Shown: positions 37,001 through 48,910 of the stretch, piece by piece | Position numbering within the stretch: position 1 is the stretch's first letter | Layout of the letters: each line of letters starts with the position of its first letter | Assembly (NCBI GenBank): GCA_013396755.1 | Contig: VWZF01001679.1 | Location: 1,270,274-1,334,273 of the forward strand | Reading direction: 5' to 3' | Length of the DNA stretch: 64,000 nucleotides | DNA from: Sclerurus mexicanus | Lineage: Eukaryota > Chordata > Aves > Passeriformes > Furnariidae | Notes under the pieces: generated by a model | The model's input: only the letters and a program-made list of their open reading frames with translations | Told to the model about the DNA's origin: nothing | The model's database searches: none | Program-made: the position numbers and the translations under genes

Positions 37001-40000
37001 GCATTTTGTTGCTTCAGCACATTTGCACTTTAGTACTTTATGCTGGAACTGGTCTTCTCTGGAAGCCAGGCCTTGAGAGAGTGTCCTGTGTAAAGTCAAG
37101 GCTGGCTGTGATGCTGTTGGACTGTCCCTGGCGAGCTGTTGTTAGTGATGCTGTGTGCAGTGTGCTGGCTTGTCTGCAGCCTTCCAGGTCTGGGAGCTGT
37201 CTGGAACCGAGGGGGACACTTGGCTGGTGTCTGCCTTGGGGCAGTGATGTGGAGACAGGCAGGCCAGGCTGAAGGACACTGTGTGGATGGTGGTGCTAGG
37301 GTTCAGATGGAGGGTGTTCAAATTATTCTTGCAAAAAAAAAATTACTAACCTGGCCATTTTTTTTGCTTTTATCTGGAAACTAGAGAAAATAATTAGGGT
37401 GATACAGTGTTTCTTTGAGATGTAAGGGAATAATCCAAATAAGATGATGGTTTATGGTCTCTTCAAGTGAAGCTTCTGCAAGGTTTTGATTATCATTTTA
37501 TAACCATCACAGCTTTATTATTATGGTCAACTGGGATGATTTTGAAGAGGAATATTTTTGCTAAATTGGATTAGCTTCTGCCCTTAAGGTGATGCCTGTG
37601 TATTTGGCACCTTGGACTTTGTGCCGACCAAGCATGAAACCCTGCAAGTCCATGTAGGCAGATCATACCCACCCAATGCAAGAGTGAAGTCAGCAAGGCT
37701 GAGCAACTGTGTGCAAGGGGGTTACGTAAAGCTGGGCGTGGAGCAGCCTCCTTTCCTGTGAAACACGACTGACTGCAGGAATCTGATGTGCAAAGAGCTG
37801 TGAAAACATGTTGGCAGGGAAGAAGACTTCTTGGGTAAGAAATTCTGCTCTTGCAGATAGATGTGCTAGTGGAGTGTAAAAGCAGACAATTGTTCAAGGA
37901 TTTTCTTTTGCCTTCACAAACAAGAATTCATGCAAATATTGTGAACAAATTTTTTTTATTTACTAGGCGATTACGAGGTAAATGTGTACGTTTGCACATT
38001 TTAATAGTATAACGTGGTTCAGTTATTTTCATTAACTGTTACTTGACAAGTGACAACAAAGGGATGAATAGAAGTCACATTACTCAATAGATAAGATTCA
38101 AGGATCTAAGTCAGAATTTTGGACATCTTTTGGAGCTGTTTAATTCAGATTTTTTTTTTTTCTGTGTATGACTCTTCAATTTCTTATACGTATTTTGAAA
38201 TTACAGCAGGTGAAAAGTTATAACAAGTGCCTTTCCATTATGCTGATTGTATCGTCAATTAACCTGTGATGTAATTCTGGCAGTATCTTTGAGCTGATCT
38301 TGTGGATGACACCCTCTGTCAAACGTGAAAGCCCTAAAGAGAGAACAGGAGAAGTTAGAAGTGTGGAAGGCAGCCTCAAACAGCAGAGGAGCTGTCAGCT
38401 TCTCCTTGCCTTGTGTTCTGCAGTTACCTGTAGGCTTGAAATCCCAGTGTGTGGTACATCAGCATCTCCACAGTGTGTATCTCTTATGTCTACAAACAAA
38501 AGAAGTGAACAAGAGAAAATGAATACTCTTGTCCAAGGGAGATTTGTTCTGTGATCATGTGTAATCAAACATGTAATCAACGCTTAATAAACTGCTTGCA
38601 TGTTTTCTTCCTAATTAGTTGCTGCCAATTATTGGGATTGAAGAGTGAGTTTGAGGTGGAGCTGGACAAATATAATCTGGAGAAAAACAGCTAGCTGGTA
38701 CTGTGCCTTTGTGTGTCTGCCTCTCCAGCTCCCCCTTAAAACCTGCATCAGCTCTTTATTTGTCTGCCTCCTTAGTGATCATAAGGACAGTGGTAATTTG
38801 GTAGATTAGAATAGAAATTTAGGGTTTTCTCTTTTTTCCTTAAGAGAAATTTAGACTATCTTTTAAACTCATCAGTGGGTTGTGATCACACCAATGTTGT
38901 CATGGGGAGGGGCAGGTACCAGGGGAATCTAGGTAAGTCCATAAAGGGAAGCAAATGTAAAAGATGCAGCTGAACTGTTGGCCTTAAGCTCTTTTTCTGA
39001 GAGAGAGAATGAGTGTATGAGTAGCAGAGCTCTGGGACAATGGTATGATTTAGCTTATTGAGGCAACTTCTCCAAAGTCGGAGGAGGCCCAGGAAATTGT
39101 CTGGATCTCCCAGTTACGCAGTATAGCAGAGACCTCCCAGCAGATCCAAATCTGGGCTAGGGTGGCGTCTGGTTAGAAAATATAATAGCATTTTGAGGGT
39201 TGTGTATCAGCTCCTTCATGCCCTGGCCAAATTTGGGAAAGTTGTCTTAAAATGCATGTGCTCAGTCGCTGATGGAAACAACGGGTGTAACAGCTGCTGT
39301 CTGGGCTGAGAAAAAAACCCAAGGGTGGGATTAATTAGAGGGCCCTCTGTGTGTGTGTGTGAGAGGAGTAGCAAGATGTGCCATGAAAGGTCAGGGGTGT
39401 GGAACACAGCAAGGCACATGCTGTGGGTATTGGCTAAGGCACAGCTCTGAAGGGACCCCTTTGAGCAGAAGTGCCTGCAGAAGGGCTGAAGCTAATCAGG
39501 AAAAAATTATTGGTTCAGAGAGATGGGGTGCTCTACAAATTTTTTGCAAGCAAACAGGATTTGTGTTGAACTTCTGTCTTTGTCGTTCACTTTACCTTAC
39601 AGAGGGAGGTACGTTTTGTCTAACAGCTTGGATAAAAAACAGGCAGCATTTGTTTTATGATTTATCAAAGGGTTGGGCTTTTTGGTCTCTTATGGCACTG
39701 TAAACAATCCACTGAAGCAAACAAGAAAATGGGTGTTCTGGCAGACCTGTACAAATGCTACTGCTTAAAGCAAGAAGCCTGTGGACTGGAAGAAATAGGC
39801 GGAATTTTAGTCTTTATCGAACAGCAAACTTCAGTGCAATGTAAAGCAGATAAAATGTCTGATAAAATAGATGTATTTCTAACACATACATAGATGTGCT
39901 TCTCTGAAGTGATCTAGCCACCAGGCCAGGGAATTGTCCCCAGCAACGATGGAGATTTCTTAAAGATACTGTTTTGCCCTTTTCAGGTGCAAAAACTTGG

Positions 40001-42075
40001 CTAAATGATGGCAACTTTTTGTCTCACTGTCTAATCTCTGCTCCAGCTTCAAGTTTTCTGACCTTGGCTGGTCCTATGCATAACAATCCTGTGCCTGTCC
40101 CTGCCCAAAGCTTTTGGTGTATTTCTGTCAATTTTCATGACCTATTGGCCTTGATCTTAAGAGATTGGCAGAAGTACCTTGTTCCATGTGTTGGATTTCT
40201 AACTCCTGAAACTGCAGCTCTATCCAGTTACATAAATGGAAAACCCTGTTCTCATACCTGGACTTTTTTTGCCCAGAGCGTGTGTTGGTTATTTTTTAAT
40301 TTATTATTTTTTGTCCTCACCTCCATGTTCGTGCTGGCTATTAAAATTATTCTGTATGCTTTATAGCAAGAAAACATTAATTATCTTGCTCTCTCTCCAT
40401 TTAGATACTTTTTCTTGTAAGTAAGATGATACTCAAATATTGCATGTTGCAGAGATTTTATTTAAATTCCAGGATCTTGTGTAGATCACCAAGATAATTC
40501 ACTGTAGCACTGTCAAATACCCTATCCTGTTGCTTCTCAGGGAAGCTGGCCACATATCAGTAAATATTTTCAACCAGTGTGATCATCACTTGTTGGAAGC
40601 CAAGCTTTCACTTTGTTGCAAGCCTCTCAAATGAGGCTTCCAAAGAAAGTAAAATCATTTTTTTTTTATCTCTGACATAGAGCAGAAGAATCAGTTGCAG
40701 GGGAAGGAAATTCCCATTATTGGTATTGAGATCTGCATCTGTTCAAATGGAGAAAAGCAATCCGGTTCACATTTCTTTAATTTGTACTATGTGTTTTCTG
40801 CAGAACATATTTTTTCTCTCAAATAGAGTACTAGGCTGCAGAATTGCACTTTTTAGATTCCAAGTGCTTTTCTGTGTTCCATTTATGTGATTGATGCAGT
40901 GTTTGGGGGGAGCAGCATAGTGAAATTAAGATGAAATTCAGTTTCAGATGATACTGAACTGCTTTTAGCCAGCTTTTTATTTGGGGCTTAACCAACCACT
41001 CCTCTTTAAAATAACAGCTGCATTTGTAAGTGCCCCAAACTAAAGGCTGAAGCTTGAAATGTCTCAAAGGAAGCAAACAAAGCAGGAACTGACTGGATTA
41101 GTTATGTAAACTGATGCAAAGTTTGAGGGGAAATTATTTCTGGGAATGTCTTTACTTATTTTATACTAAACCTTTACATGGATGTCTTTTTAACCTGGTT
41201 GATGTCTGTGCCAGGGTCTGTATTTGGACACAGTGACTTCCCTGCATAGACTCCTGTTGTTGCTTGTCCATGATCCTGTGTCTGACTCTGGTTCCATAAA
41301 TGAAGAGGAAAATTAGTTCCTTGCATATGCAAGGAGTGGTCACTTGGTGACTGTAGGAGACAAGAAATCACGAGTGCTCTCAAAGGTGATGAAACTTGAG
41401 GGAGGCTTGGTGTCTGAGTTGTACAGTGCCAAAACATTAGGACTGTCCCTTATGGAGAGGGAAGGAAGAGTTGCAAATGGGTTTCTTCAGTGATCAGACA
41501 TGTTAACTTTCTCTTGTTTGTGTAATGAAGCTTTGCACAAAGGAAAAAGCCCCAGACACCTATATATCTTACTAGAAGCTTGGCTGGAGATGAATAAACT
41601 CATTTTTGCATGGCAAGTTGCTGAACTTAAATATGTCTCTAATTTCTGCCAAAAAAATGCCCAATCTCTTTTAGAGATCCGAGAAGTGAAAAAGCATTTT
41701 GTGTATTACACATTTCTCATGCATGTCTCAGTGGGTGTCTGGCCTCTATAAAAACTCCCAAAAGGTTTATTCAAGGCTCTTTGCCAAAGTCTTGGAAAGC
41801 TGCAGTGGGTGTACAGCATTTAGTTTCAGGGTTAGTGGATTAAAAGCCATTTCTAGATGAAAGCTGGCTTGAGAGACATACTTTTTTCTGTGTACCCCTT
41901 GGCTTTAGCAGAGTGGAGGTGCATGTTGGGTTTCCCTTGTGCTGTGCAGGAAACCTGCAGAACCAACCTGGGGCCCAGCAGAGCCTCGTCTCGCTGGCCA
42001 TACTGACCTGGTGGTCTTTGTGCAGCATGCACTACATGATCTCATTCAGCGAAGATGAGAGCAGCTGAAGCTCCT

Positions 42076-42214
42076 TCTCAGAACATCAAGACACTCTCAG
42101 GTCTAGAGACAAAGGTGTCATATGGGACAGTGTCGAATGCTTTGCGCAAATCCAAGTTGGTGGCTTCAGTTACTCTTCCTTTAGCCACCAGATTTGTCAG
42201 ATGCAATTTTCTAG
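42076..42214 (-). mobile_element. CR1 LINE reverse-transcriptase fragment
   Basis: On the minus strand one frame reads LTNLVAKGRVTEATNLDLRK and then AFDTVP, which aligns with the CR1 reverse transcriptase around LTNLVAFYDxVT...VIYLDFCKAFDTVPH, with a short internal deletion. The frame ends at a stop soon after. This is an old, truncated copy, opposite in orientation to the other two CR1 pieces in the window. Its outer limits are uncertain. Confidence 0.75.
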
Positions 42215-42376
42215 CCTTCATCAATCACCTCCATATTTTCCATATCTTAGTATAGTTTCTGCCCCATGGATCTTGCTGAGAAATCCCCCATGAGGACCAG
42301 AAATGGTAAATGAGAGTCTGCTCCTGCCTGTTCAGATGTTTCTAGAAGCCTCCAATAGCTTATGGGGTGAGAATTT

Positions 42377-42398
42377 TATATATATATATATATATATA
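42377..42398. repeat. (TA)11 microsatellite
   Basis: Eleven uninterrupted TA units. Confidence 0.95.
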
Positions 42399-45068
42399 TG
42401 TAAAGATAAGTACCATTTCTGTCCCTGGAAGGGATGTTGTCTTTTGCCTTGTGATTCTGCTGCCTCTTCTCAGTTCTCTTTCAGTCATCACTGGTGTCTT
42501 GTGACCTTAGAAAGACTTTTGAAGGGGATGGGTCATGCGTTTGCTTTTTGCAGAGGGTCATTTTAACACTGGAGTGGCTGGGGTTATGGGGAGACAAAGG
42601 GAACTGGGACCAGAGAGGATATGTGTGCTCTTTGCAGTGCTTAGGGAAGCAAGCAGTTTATTAAAGCCAAAGGATGATGCTGGAACGATTTAGCCTGAAA
42701 AGTTGAAGGACTCTGACCTTTGGGAAATTAATGTCTTGTAAGGGAAGATACAGTGCCAAAAGAGCTTGGTTTGAAGCTGGTCTTTAATAAGGCTATAAAG
42801 AGATCACATGGTGTGGCTGCTTGCCACAGCTGGGAACTGGATCTGATAATGTCTGGTGGTGTAAGCCTATAGCTGAAGGTTGAACCCTGCCCAATTGCTT
42901 ATAATTGTCATCAGGTACTAAATACATCTCTGAATGTCTGGTAGGATTAATAACTTAATTGCCTTTAATAATTTTTCTGTGCAGCTGTTAATCATTCCTT
43001 CTTCCCACTGATGATTCTTCAGGTTTTTTTCTGTCAAAAGACTGTGGTTAAAGGTTTTGTGTCCCTGCTGGGAAAGCAGCAAGTATGGGCTCCCAGAACC
43101 TGGGGTCACTGGTTCCAAGAAAAGACTCTGGCAGAGCTCAGCAGTACTGATCCATCTTAAATGCCTAGTTTGAAAAGAAAACAGATCCTTTTGAGTTTAT
43201 ATTTACTGACTTTATGGGTTTTATGGCTTGGGATACACAGATTTTATTTCTGCACTGTTTTTTTAATGCTGAAATTAGTAGCCCTGTAATATTTCATTAA
43301 ACCATTACTGAAACTCTATCTTAATATTTAGTGACTGTAGGCAATTTATTTCCTCTAGTTACTGCTTGCAGTGTCTGTTTTCTTTCTTTCATGGTTTTTT
43401 CTTCCCTACTTGAACCTCATAGAGTTGATGTTAGATGCTTCACTTTGCCATTGCTCTTGTGGGATAAGGGGTTAGTGGATTTTTGGCTGGCTCTTTGCTG
43501 TGAGATGCTGGTGAATGTTTGTTGTAGTGGGAATTTGTGGCACTGCAGGTGAACACCAGAGTGATGTTGCTGCTGCGCTACCAAGATCCTCTCTTATCTT
43601 CTGCTCAATTTCAGGGCACTTTGTTCATTCTTAATGGCTCTAAATGGGATGATATAATGCTTGGAAGAGGTGAAGTTTAGATGGTTCTACCAAATGTCAC
43701 ATGTGAATGGGGTGGTAGTGTGAAAATCACTTACAGTGTTGTAGTGTCGGATGTATGAGGGCTCCTATTGCTTGGACCATTCCCTTTTTATAAAAACAAG
43801 GAAGAAATGCACAAATCTGACTACCCTCTGTGGAGTTTTATCCTACTTGAACAGTCTTCTGTGACAGCCCAAAGTCTTGGGTTTTTTTCAGCTTGTTTAA
43901 AAAGCACTTAGAGTTTTAAGAGAGATGTTTTCTCCCCTGTACTACATTATCTGTTCCTACTGGATTGTAAAGGTGTAGTCTATTTTCCTGCTTCTTTGGA
44001 GCTGTGATGCTTTACAGACTGAGAAAATTGAGAACTCCCTCCCCCAAATGCCAACTTTTGATCTATTTCAGTCAGAAATCTTTTCAAAATACTGATTACT
44101 GGGCAAAAGCTTGCTGAAGGCTAAGCATAGTTGATACAAATTGTTAAGAATGACTAATTGCTTGCTTAATAATCTGTGTGCAAAAAACCAACCCACAAAA
44201 AGTCCCCCTGTTACAGCTGAGTCTTGCTGTGTCTCAGATGGCCTGGAGGTAACTTCCATGTGCGCTGGTGGCTGTGGCTTCAAGCTGGGGGCACAGGACA
44301 GTGAGCATCCCAATGTTGGAGATGCTGCTTGGTTGCTTCTCTGATAGACAGTAAGGCGGAGTTCATTAGTGGTGAAAAATAAGAAAAGCAGGGATTGTCA
44401 CAATTATTTAATAAAAAAAATGCAGGTTATTCTGCTGATGGAATAGCTGAGGCAATTGAGCTGAGCCTGCCTTTGTGCCAGGAGGAGAAATGAGGTTGTG
44501 GCTGGCCAGTACTGGCTGGTTTTCATGCTTTGCAGGTATTACTTGCCCTGTGCCTTTCTCTGTGTCTGATAATTTCAATGTGGTGGAAAGTCTTAGTGGC
44601 TGCAGATTTTTGCTCTGATGCATGAATATTTATAAACTCCCTTTGATGCCCATGTATTGCTTTTCTGTGAAAATGCTTTTATTTTCTTCTGTCAAAGTAA
44701 TACATTATTATTATTTGCCCCTTCTTTACATGGGAAATTTTTGAAGTGAAACATTCATATGTCTGAGAAAATGAACTTCACTGCATGCACTAATAACTTT
44801 TTAGACTAATAAAACAGATACAAAGATTGCCTTTTACTTTTGAAATTGTAAATTCCATTTGGCATTTTTCAGTCTGTCACTCAGACCAGACAGCAAAAAT
44901 AAGTTTCTTAATTTAACCATGACTGTGATATATAAGCCGCTAGTCATTTTCTCTTTTAGGTGTCATTCAGTATAATGCCCAGGTCCTAGATGCTGTGGGG
45001 AATCAGTCCAAACTGTTTACTCTGGATTTTTAAAAAACCCAAGCCCAAAACCCAGCTATTCTACATAG

Positions 45069-45119
45069 TTTGAGGCTGTGGTAAAATATTGATTTGAGGC
45101 TGTGGTAAAATATTGATTT
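45069..45119. repeat. 24-bp perfect tandem duplication
   Basis: TTTGAGGCTGTGGTAAAATA followed by TTGA occurs twice without a mismatch (45069-45092 and 45093-45116), followed by the first three bases of a third unit. Confidence 0.95.
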
Positions 45120-48100
45120 CAAGACACCAATTAATGTGTTTCTAGTAACTTGCTATTGAATTCTTCTCTAAATCCATACACCATTACAACTTAAACATGA
45201 AGGCAACTTCCATGGTAATTATTTTAATTGCTATTGCATACAGTGAAGTTTGCATTATGCAGTAGAGCTGTTCACTGGTTTCAAGTATAGACATAATAAG
45301 TCACAAAAAGCTTCTGGGTTTTATTTGATACTGCAGACTAATGCAGTGGTTACTTGTTTCCAGATTTCCTGTCAATCTTGCAGTGTGTGATTCAGCAGAG
45401 CTGTGTGCTGAAGGAAGGGAACACACAATGCACCAGTCAGTAATTTGTGCTGGTGCTGTATAGGTTTCCATAGCTTTAGGCATACAATACCAGTTGAAGA
45501 CATTGAAGCTTTACTCTAAGTTAAGTGCTTAGTTCTATCATATTCACTTTTTTCTTTCCTTCTCTTTTCTCTCAGAGATTTTTCTGGCATTTGCCAATAT
45601 TTTTTTTTCCTGGGCTGATGATTGGAGTACAAGATCCCTGTCTAGATGATCTTTGGAACAAAATATATTGTAAAACTAGTGACCTCTGGGAGGATAGTTT
45701 AGATATGACCATTTTTCAAATATCTGTTCAATGAAAGCAGGCAGACACAGTCTCTCTTTGACACAGCTGTGTTGCCTCTTTGGAGGGAGAAGGGAAATAC
45801 AGCTAATAAGAATCTTTCCTCCTCAGGAGAGACTTGCTGTGACGTTTGTATAGTCTATTGCCTGTTGTATAGCCATTGCCAGCGTCAGGAGGCAGCCAGA
45901 CCAACTGGGGATGAGCGCCCTTCCCGTGGTAGGCAGTGGCTCAGTTTCAAATTACATGGGAAGAAAGAAGGGTCATGGATGAGACCATGAAGCACACAAG
46001 ATGAGTGATCAGTACATCAAGTGAAAGTCATCCCATCCTGTCCTGTCCACCACACCCTGCCTGTCCTCTGTTAAAGAAACAGCCCAAAAGAACATACACC
46101 AGGTCTGTAGGATGTGTTTTTCTTACTGGCGTTTTAATTAGGAAGAAGTGGAGGCTGGTCTGTGGCTCTCTCAGACTCCCAGAGCAGTTCATTCAGCAAC
46201 TGTCTTGTCTCCATTGAGTGTCCTGCACAGGGAGCCCCTGTTGGGGAATTGCTTGTGGCCCAGCTCTGCATTGTTCTGTCTGCTTACTCTTTTTCTGAAG
46301 GTTTCTTGTGCATAGGATCAACTTTCTTTCTGTGTCTGACCCTGAGCCCTCTCACAGGTGACGTAAGGCAGTGAGTGTGGTTAGATGGTATTGCATGCTT
46401 GGTTGCATAAGGGTTGTCTTGCTGCCCGAGCCTGCAGCTGTGACCTGCCTGGCTGAAAAGGCTGGAGTCACTGGCTTAGGAAATATTTCAGTCAGAGAAT
46501 CAGCTAATGCCAGAACTGAGGTGCGTGGTTGCTTGACATCCTGATTGTTTGGATACTTCTTGTTGTTAAAATAACTTATTTTCAAATAAGGCTATCTTGG
46601 TAGAGGATTTTTTTCCAAATTAACTAATCCTCAAAATATGCATGCTTCTATGGTTTCTGGTCCCCTGGGTTTAAATAGAAAAAAGTTCTTGTATTTCAGG
46701 TAACCAAAAGGACATCCTGCTCCCTCTGAAAAAGGGGAAGACCAAGCCAGCCTTGGTAATTGCTTCCTCCTTCCTGTACCTTTTTAAGCATGTGTGACAT
46801 CATACCTAAGAGCATGCACCCCTTCTCTCTATGCCTGTGTTCTGGTCTGGCTTCTTCCCTTCTGCTGGGGAGGGCATTACAGTTGGTTTCAGTAAGTCCC
46901 AGAAGATTTGCACAGTCCATTTTGGGGGGATTACAGAAAACCTTTGGAGCAACTCTTTCTCAAGTGGGTTTGGCACCCAGCTCACAAGTACTTTTTTTTT
47001 TGCTTTGAAGTAAAGCTTGTTCAATGTGTATGCAGCCATGATAAGAAATGCAGCTTTTGCCATTGGCTGTTATTCTTCCAGGAACTCTGAAGCAGACCTG
47101 TCTGAAGCCTGGTGTGTTTCAATGGCAGTTCTGAGTTCTGTTTATTCCAGAGCAGACACAGGAAAAATGTAGCTGGTTTGGTTATGTTAAGTTTTAGCTT
47201 ACAATACTTGGAATGCTTCTGAGTAGGCTGCAGCCCTAATTTACAGCATTCCCTACCTAATTTTTATTTTTCTCAGATTTGTGAAAATTACTGTTCCAAC
47301 AATTTGGCTATTAACTCTTTCTCTACAAAATTCATTATTTTTTTTCTCACCACCCAGTTGGAATGCATCTGGCCAGCCTCAGGTGATGATCTGCAGCAAG
47401 GCTTCCCACACTGTAATGGCAGTATATTAATCACCCACCACTTAACAGCTACTGTTATCTACAAGAGGCCTTTGAAATTCTTTGCAAGAGGTGCTTGGTT
47501 TAATTTTCTTTTTAATTTCCTTGCTGAGCAGCAACAAGGTCTCTCCTGTGTCTGTGCACTGAATGCTGCTTCTAGGCCAGAGAAACTCTGGACTGGTAAA
47601 GTGGCAGAGGGAGCAATTTGCGTCGTAGATGCTGATTGATTGCCTGTCCCTTTGGGCATCTTTGTAATGGCCTCCCAGAAGAAAGAACTACTGTATTGGG
47701 AGGAAAACTGGAGGAGCCATTGTGTATTCAGCAGTGTGCAGCATTTGTGACTATGGACAACAACACAGACGCTCTTAGATAGAAAAGCATCGAGGGCAGT
47801 TAGTTGGTCCTGTTCTCTGACCTCCCCAAAAAGGATCTTTGGTTTTCATATACAGGGCTAATGGGAACAAGGAAGAAAGATTCTGGTCTTGTACTTGCTG
47901 AGGCTTTTGATTTTTAAGTTAAATTTCCTGTCTTCAAAGTGAGGAGAATGTTCTAATATATTTTAATAGCCTGCATATATTGGGAGGAGGGCATGGAGCA
48001 GGGTTGGCTGGGCATTGTGCCAGGGATTCAGTTCTGCTCTGAGGACTAGTCCAGAAATGGTTTGTAACTTGTCAAAGGTTGTAACTGAGCGTTGTCTGGC

Positions 48101-48885
48101 TGCATGTACCTGAATCTCAATTCTCATACCAGCAGAGTAGACAACTCTACAGATCTGCCTAAATTGGCTCTACCCGTTGCGGCTCTCAACATTTCGGTGT
48201 ATAATTAATAGGTCTCTCCAATTTCTTATCCCTGGTGATTCAGGATCACTGGAACTATTCTCCATATGGCCAGAAGCTTGGGCCTTTCTGACAAACCCCA
48301 AGTATTTGAACTCTGCTCCTGCAGGAGTCAGACTAACTGCAGGTCTGTGAACTGAAATCCAAGGAAGCATCCTGTATCAAGATGATGAGGGTAGAACAAG
48401 GTTGTAAATAAGAGGATAAATGGCTGCAAGGTGCTGTGTTCTTTTTTCCTGATGCTTATATGTGTATATTTGGATCAAAATAAAAGATCTGTCAAGCATG
48501 TGGAGTGTGCTGTGGTGCAATTTGCACACTCTTAGGGCAAATGAGAAATAAAAAGCAGACTAGATCTAATTAAAATTGAGATGCTCCCTCCCTAGTATCA
48601 GCCACTTCCTACCTGTGCTCACCTGGCAGCCCTATCAGTCCCAGCTGCTTAGTATGCATCTTGGGTCACTTCTGAGACCATGATTCAGAAGCTGCCAAGC
48701 TACTTCCTAGGCAGGGAATGAAACTGAACAAGTGCTTTCCTGAATTTGAATTAGGTTATTTGTTAGTGCAGATTTTTATTATTTGCATTCTAGTATGAAG
48801 CAACCCATTTCCATTAGTTTGTTTTTACTTTTTCCCTGCGTTTCCAACACTAACCTTTACTTTTTTTTTTCCTTTTTTTTTTCAG

Positions 48886-48910
48886 GAAAAGAGGAGTTGA
48901 AGTAGTACAG
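48886..48910 (+). CDS. ITPK1: ITPK1 microexon (25 nt)
   Basis: A long T/C tract ending TTTTTTTTCAG precedes 25 nt that are followed by a consensus GTGAGT donor. With two bases carried over from the preceding exon, the frame reads (R)KRGVEVVQ. This matches the ELC-RKRG(M/V/I)EVVQ-LNL segment at about residues 32-40 of inositol-tetrakisphosphate 1-kinase, including the exon phase. ITPK1 is an ATP-grasp kinase that phosphorylates Ins(3,4,5,6)P4 at position 1 and Ins(1,3,4)P3 at positions 5/6, feeding inositol hexakisphosphate synthesis in the cytosol. The neighbouring LYSET gene, in the opposite orientation, is the expected syntenic partner. The match is short, so the call rests on exact peptide identity plus splice sites plus synteny. 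Neither the preceding start exon nor the following exon (LNLxxPIE...) was found in this window; the latter probably lies beyond the right edge. Confidence 0.75.

Larger units (their letters stand above)
19301..48885 (+). other. Inferred ITPK1 5' intronic region
   Basis: Almost 30 kb with no recognised coding exon on either strand. The exon for the ITPK1 N-terminus was sought here by its expected KRVGYWLSEKK codons and not found. Contents recognised are the tandem duplication at 19887-19954, a possible SINE head at 21966-22026, a (TA)11 tract at 42377-42398 and a minus-strand CR1 reverse-transcriptase fragment at 42076-42214. Intronic status depends on the promoter assignment and is inference. 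Confidence 0.45.

Noticed and set aside
36992..37300. GC-richer patch considered as a third CpG island
   Set aside because: It is rich in TG/CA rather than CG, so it is not a CpG island.
39974..40366. 130-codon plus-strand open frame with a hydrophobic C-terminus
   Set aside because: The C-terminal hydrophobicity comes from T-rich DNA; no homology or conserved motif is visible.
44508..44543. Segment reading QYWLVFMLCR followed by GT, considered as the missing ITPK1 start exon
   Set aside because: Only YWL and LCR coincide with the expected sequence; the lysine-rich middle and the MQTFLKGKRVG start are absent.
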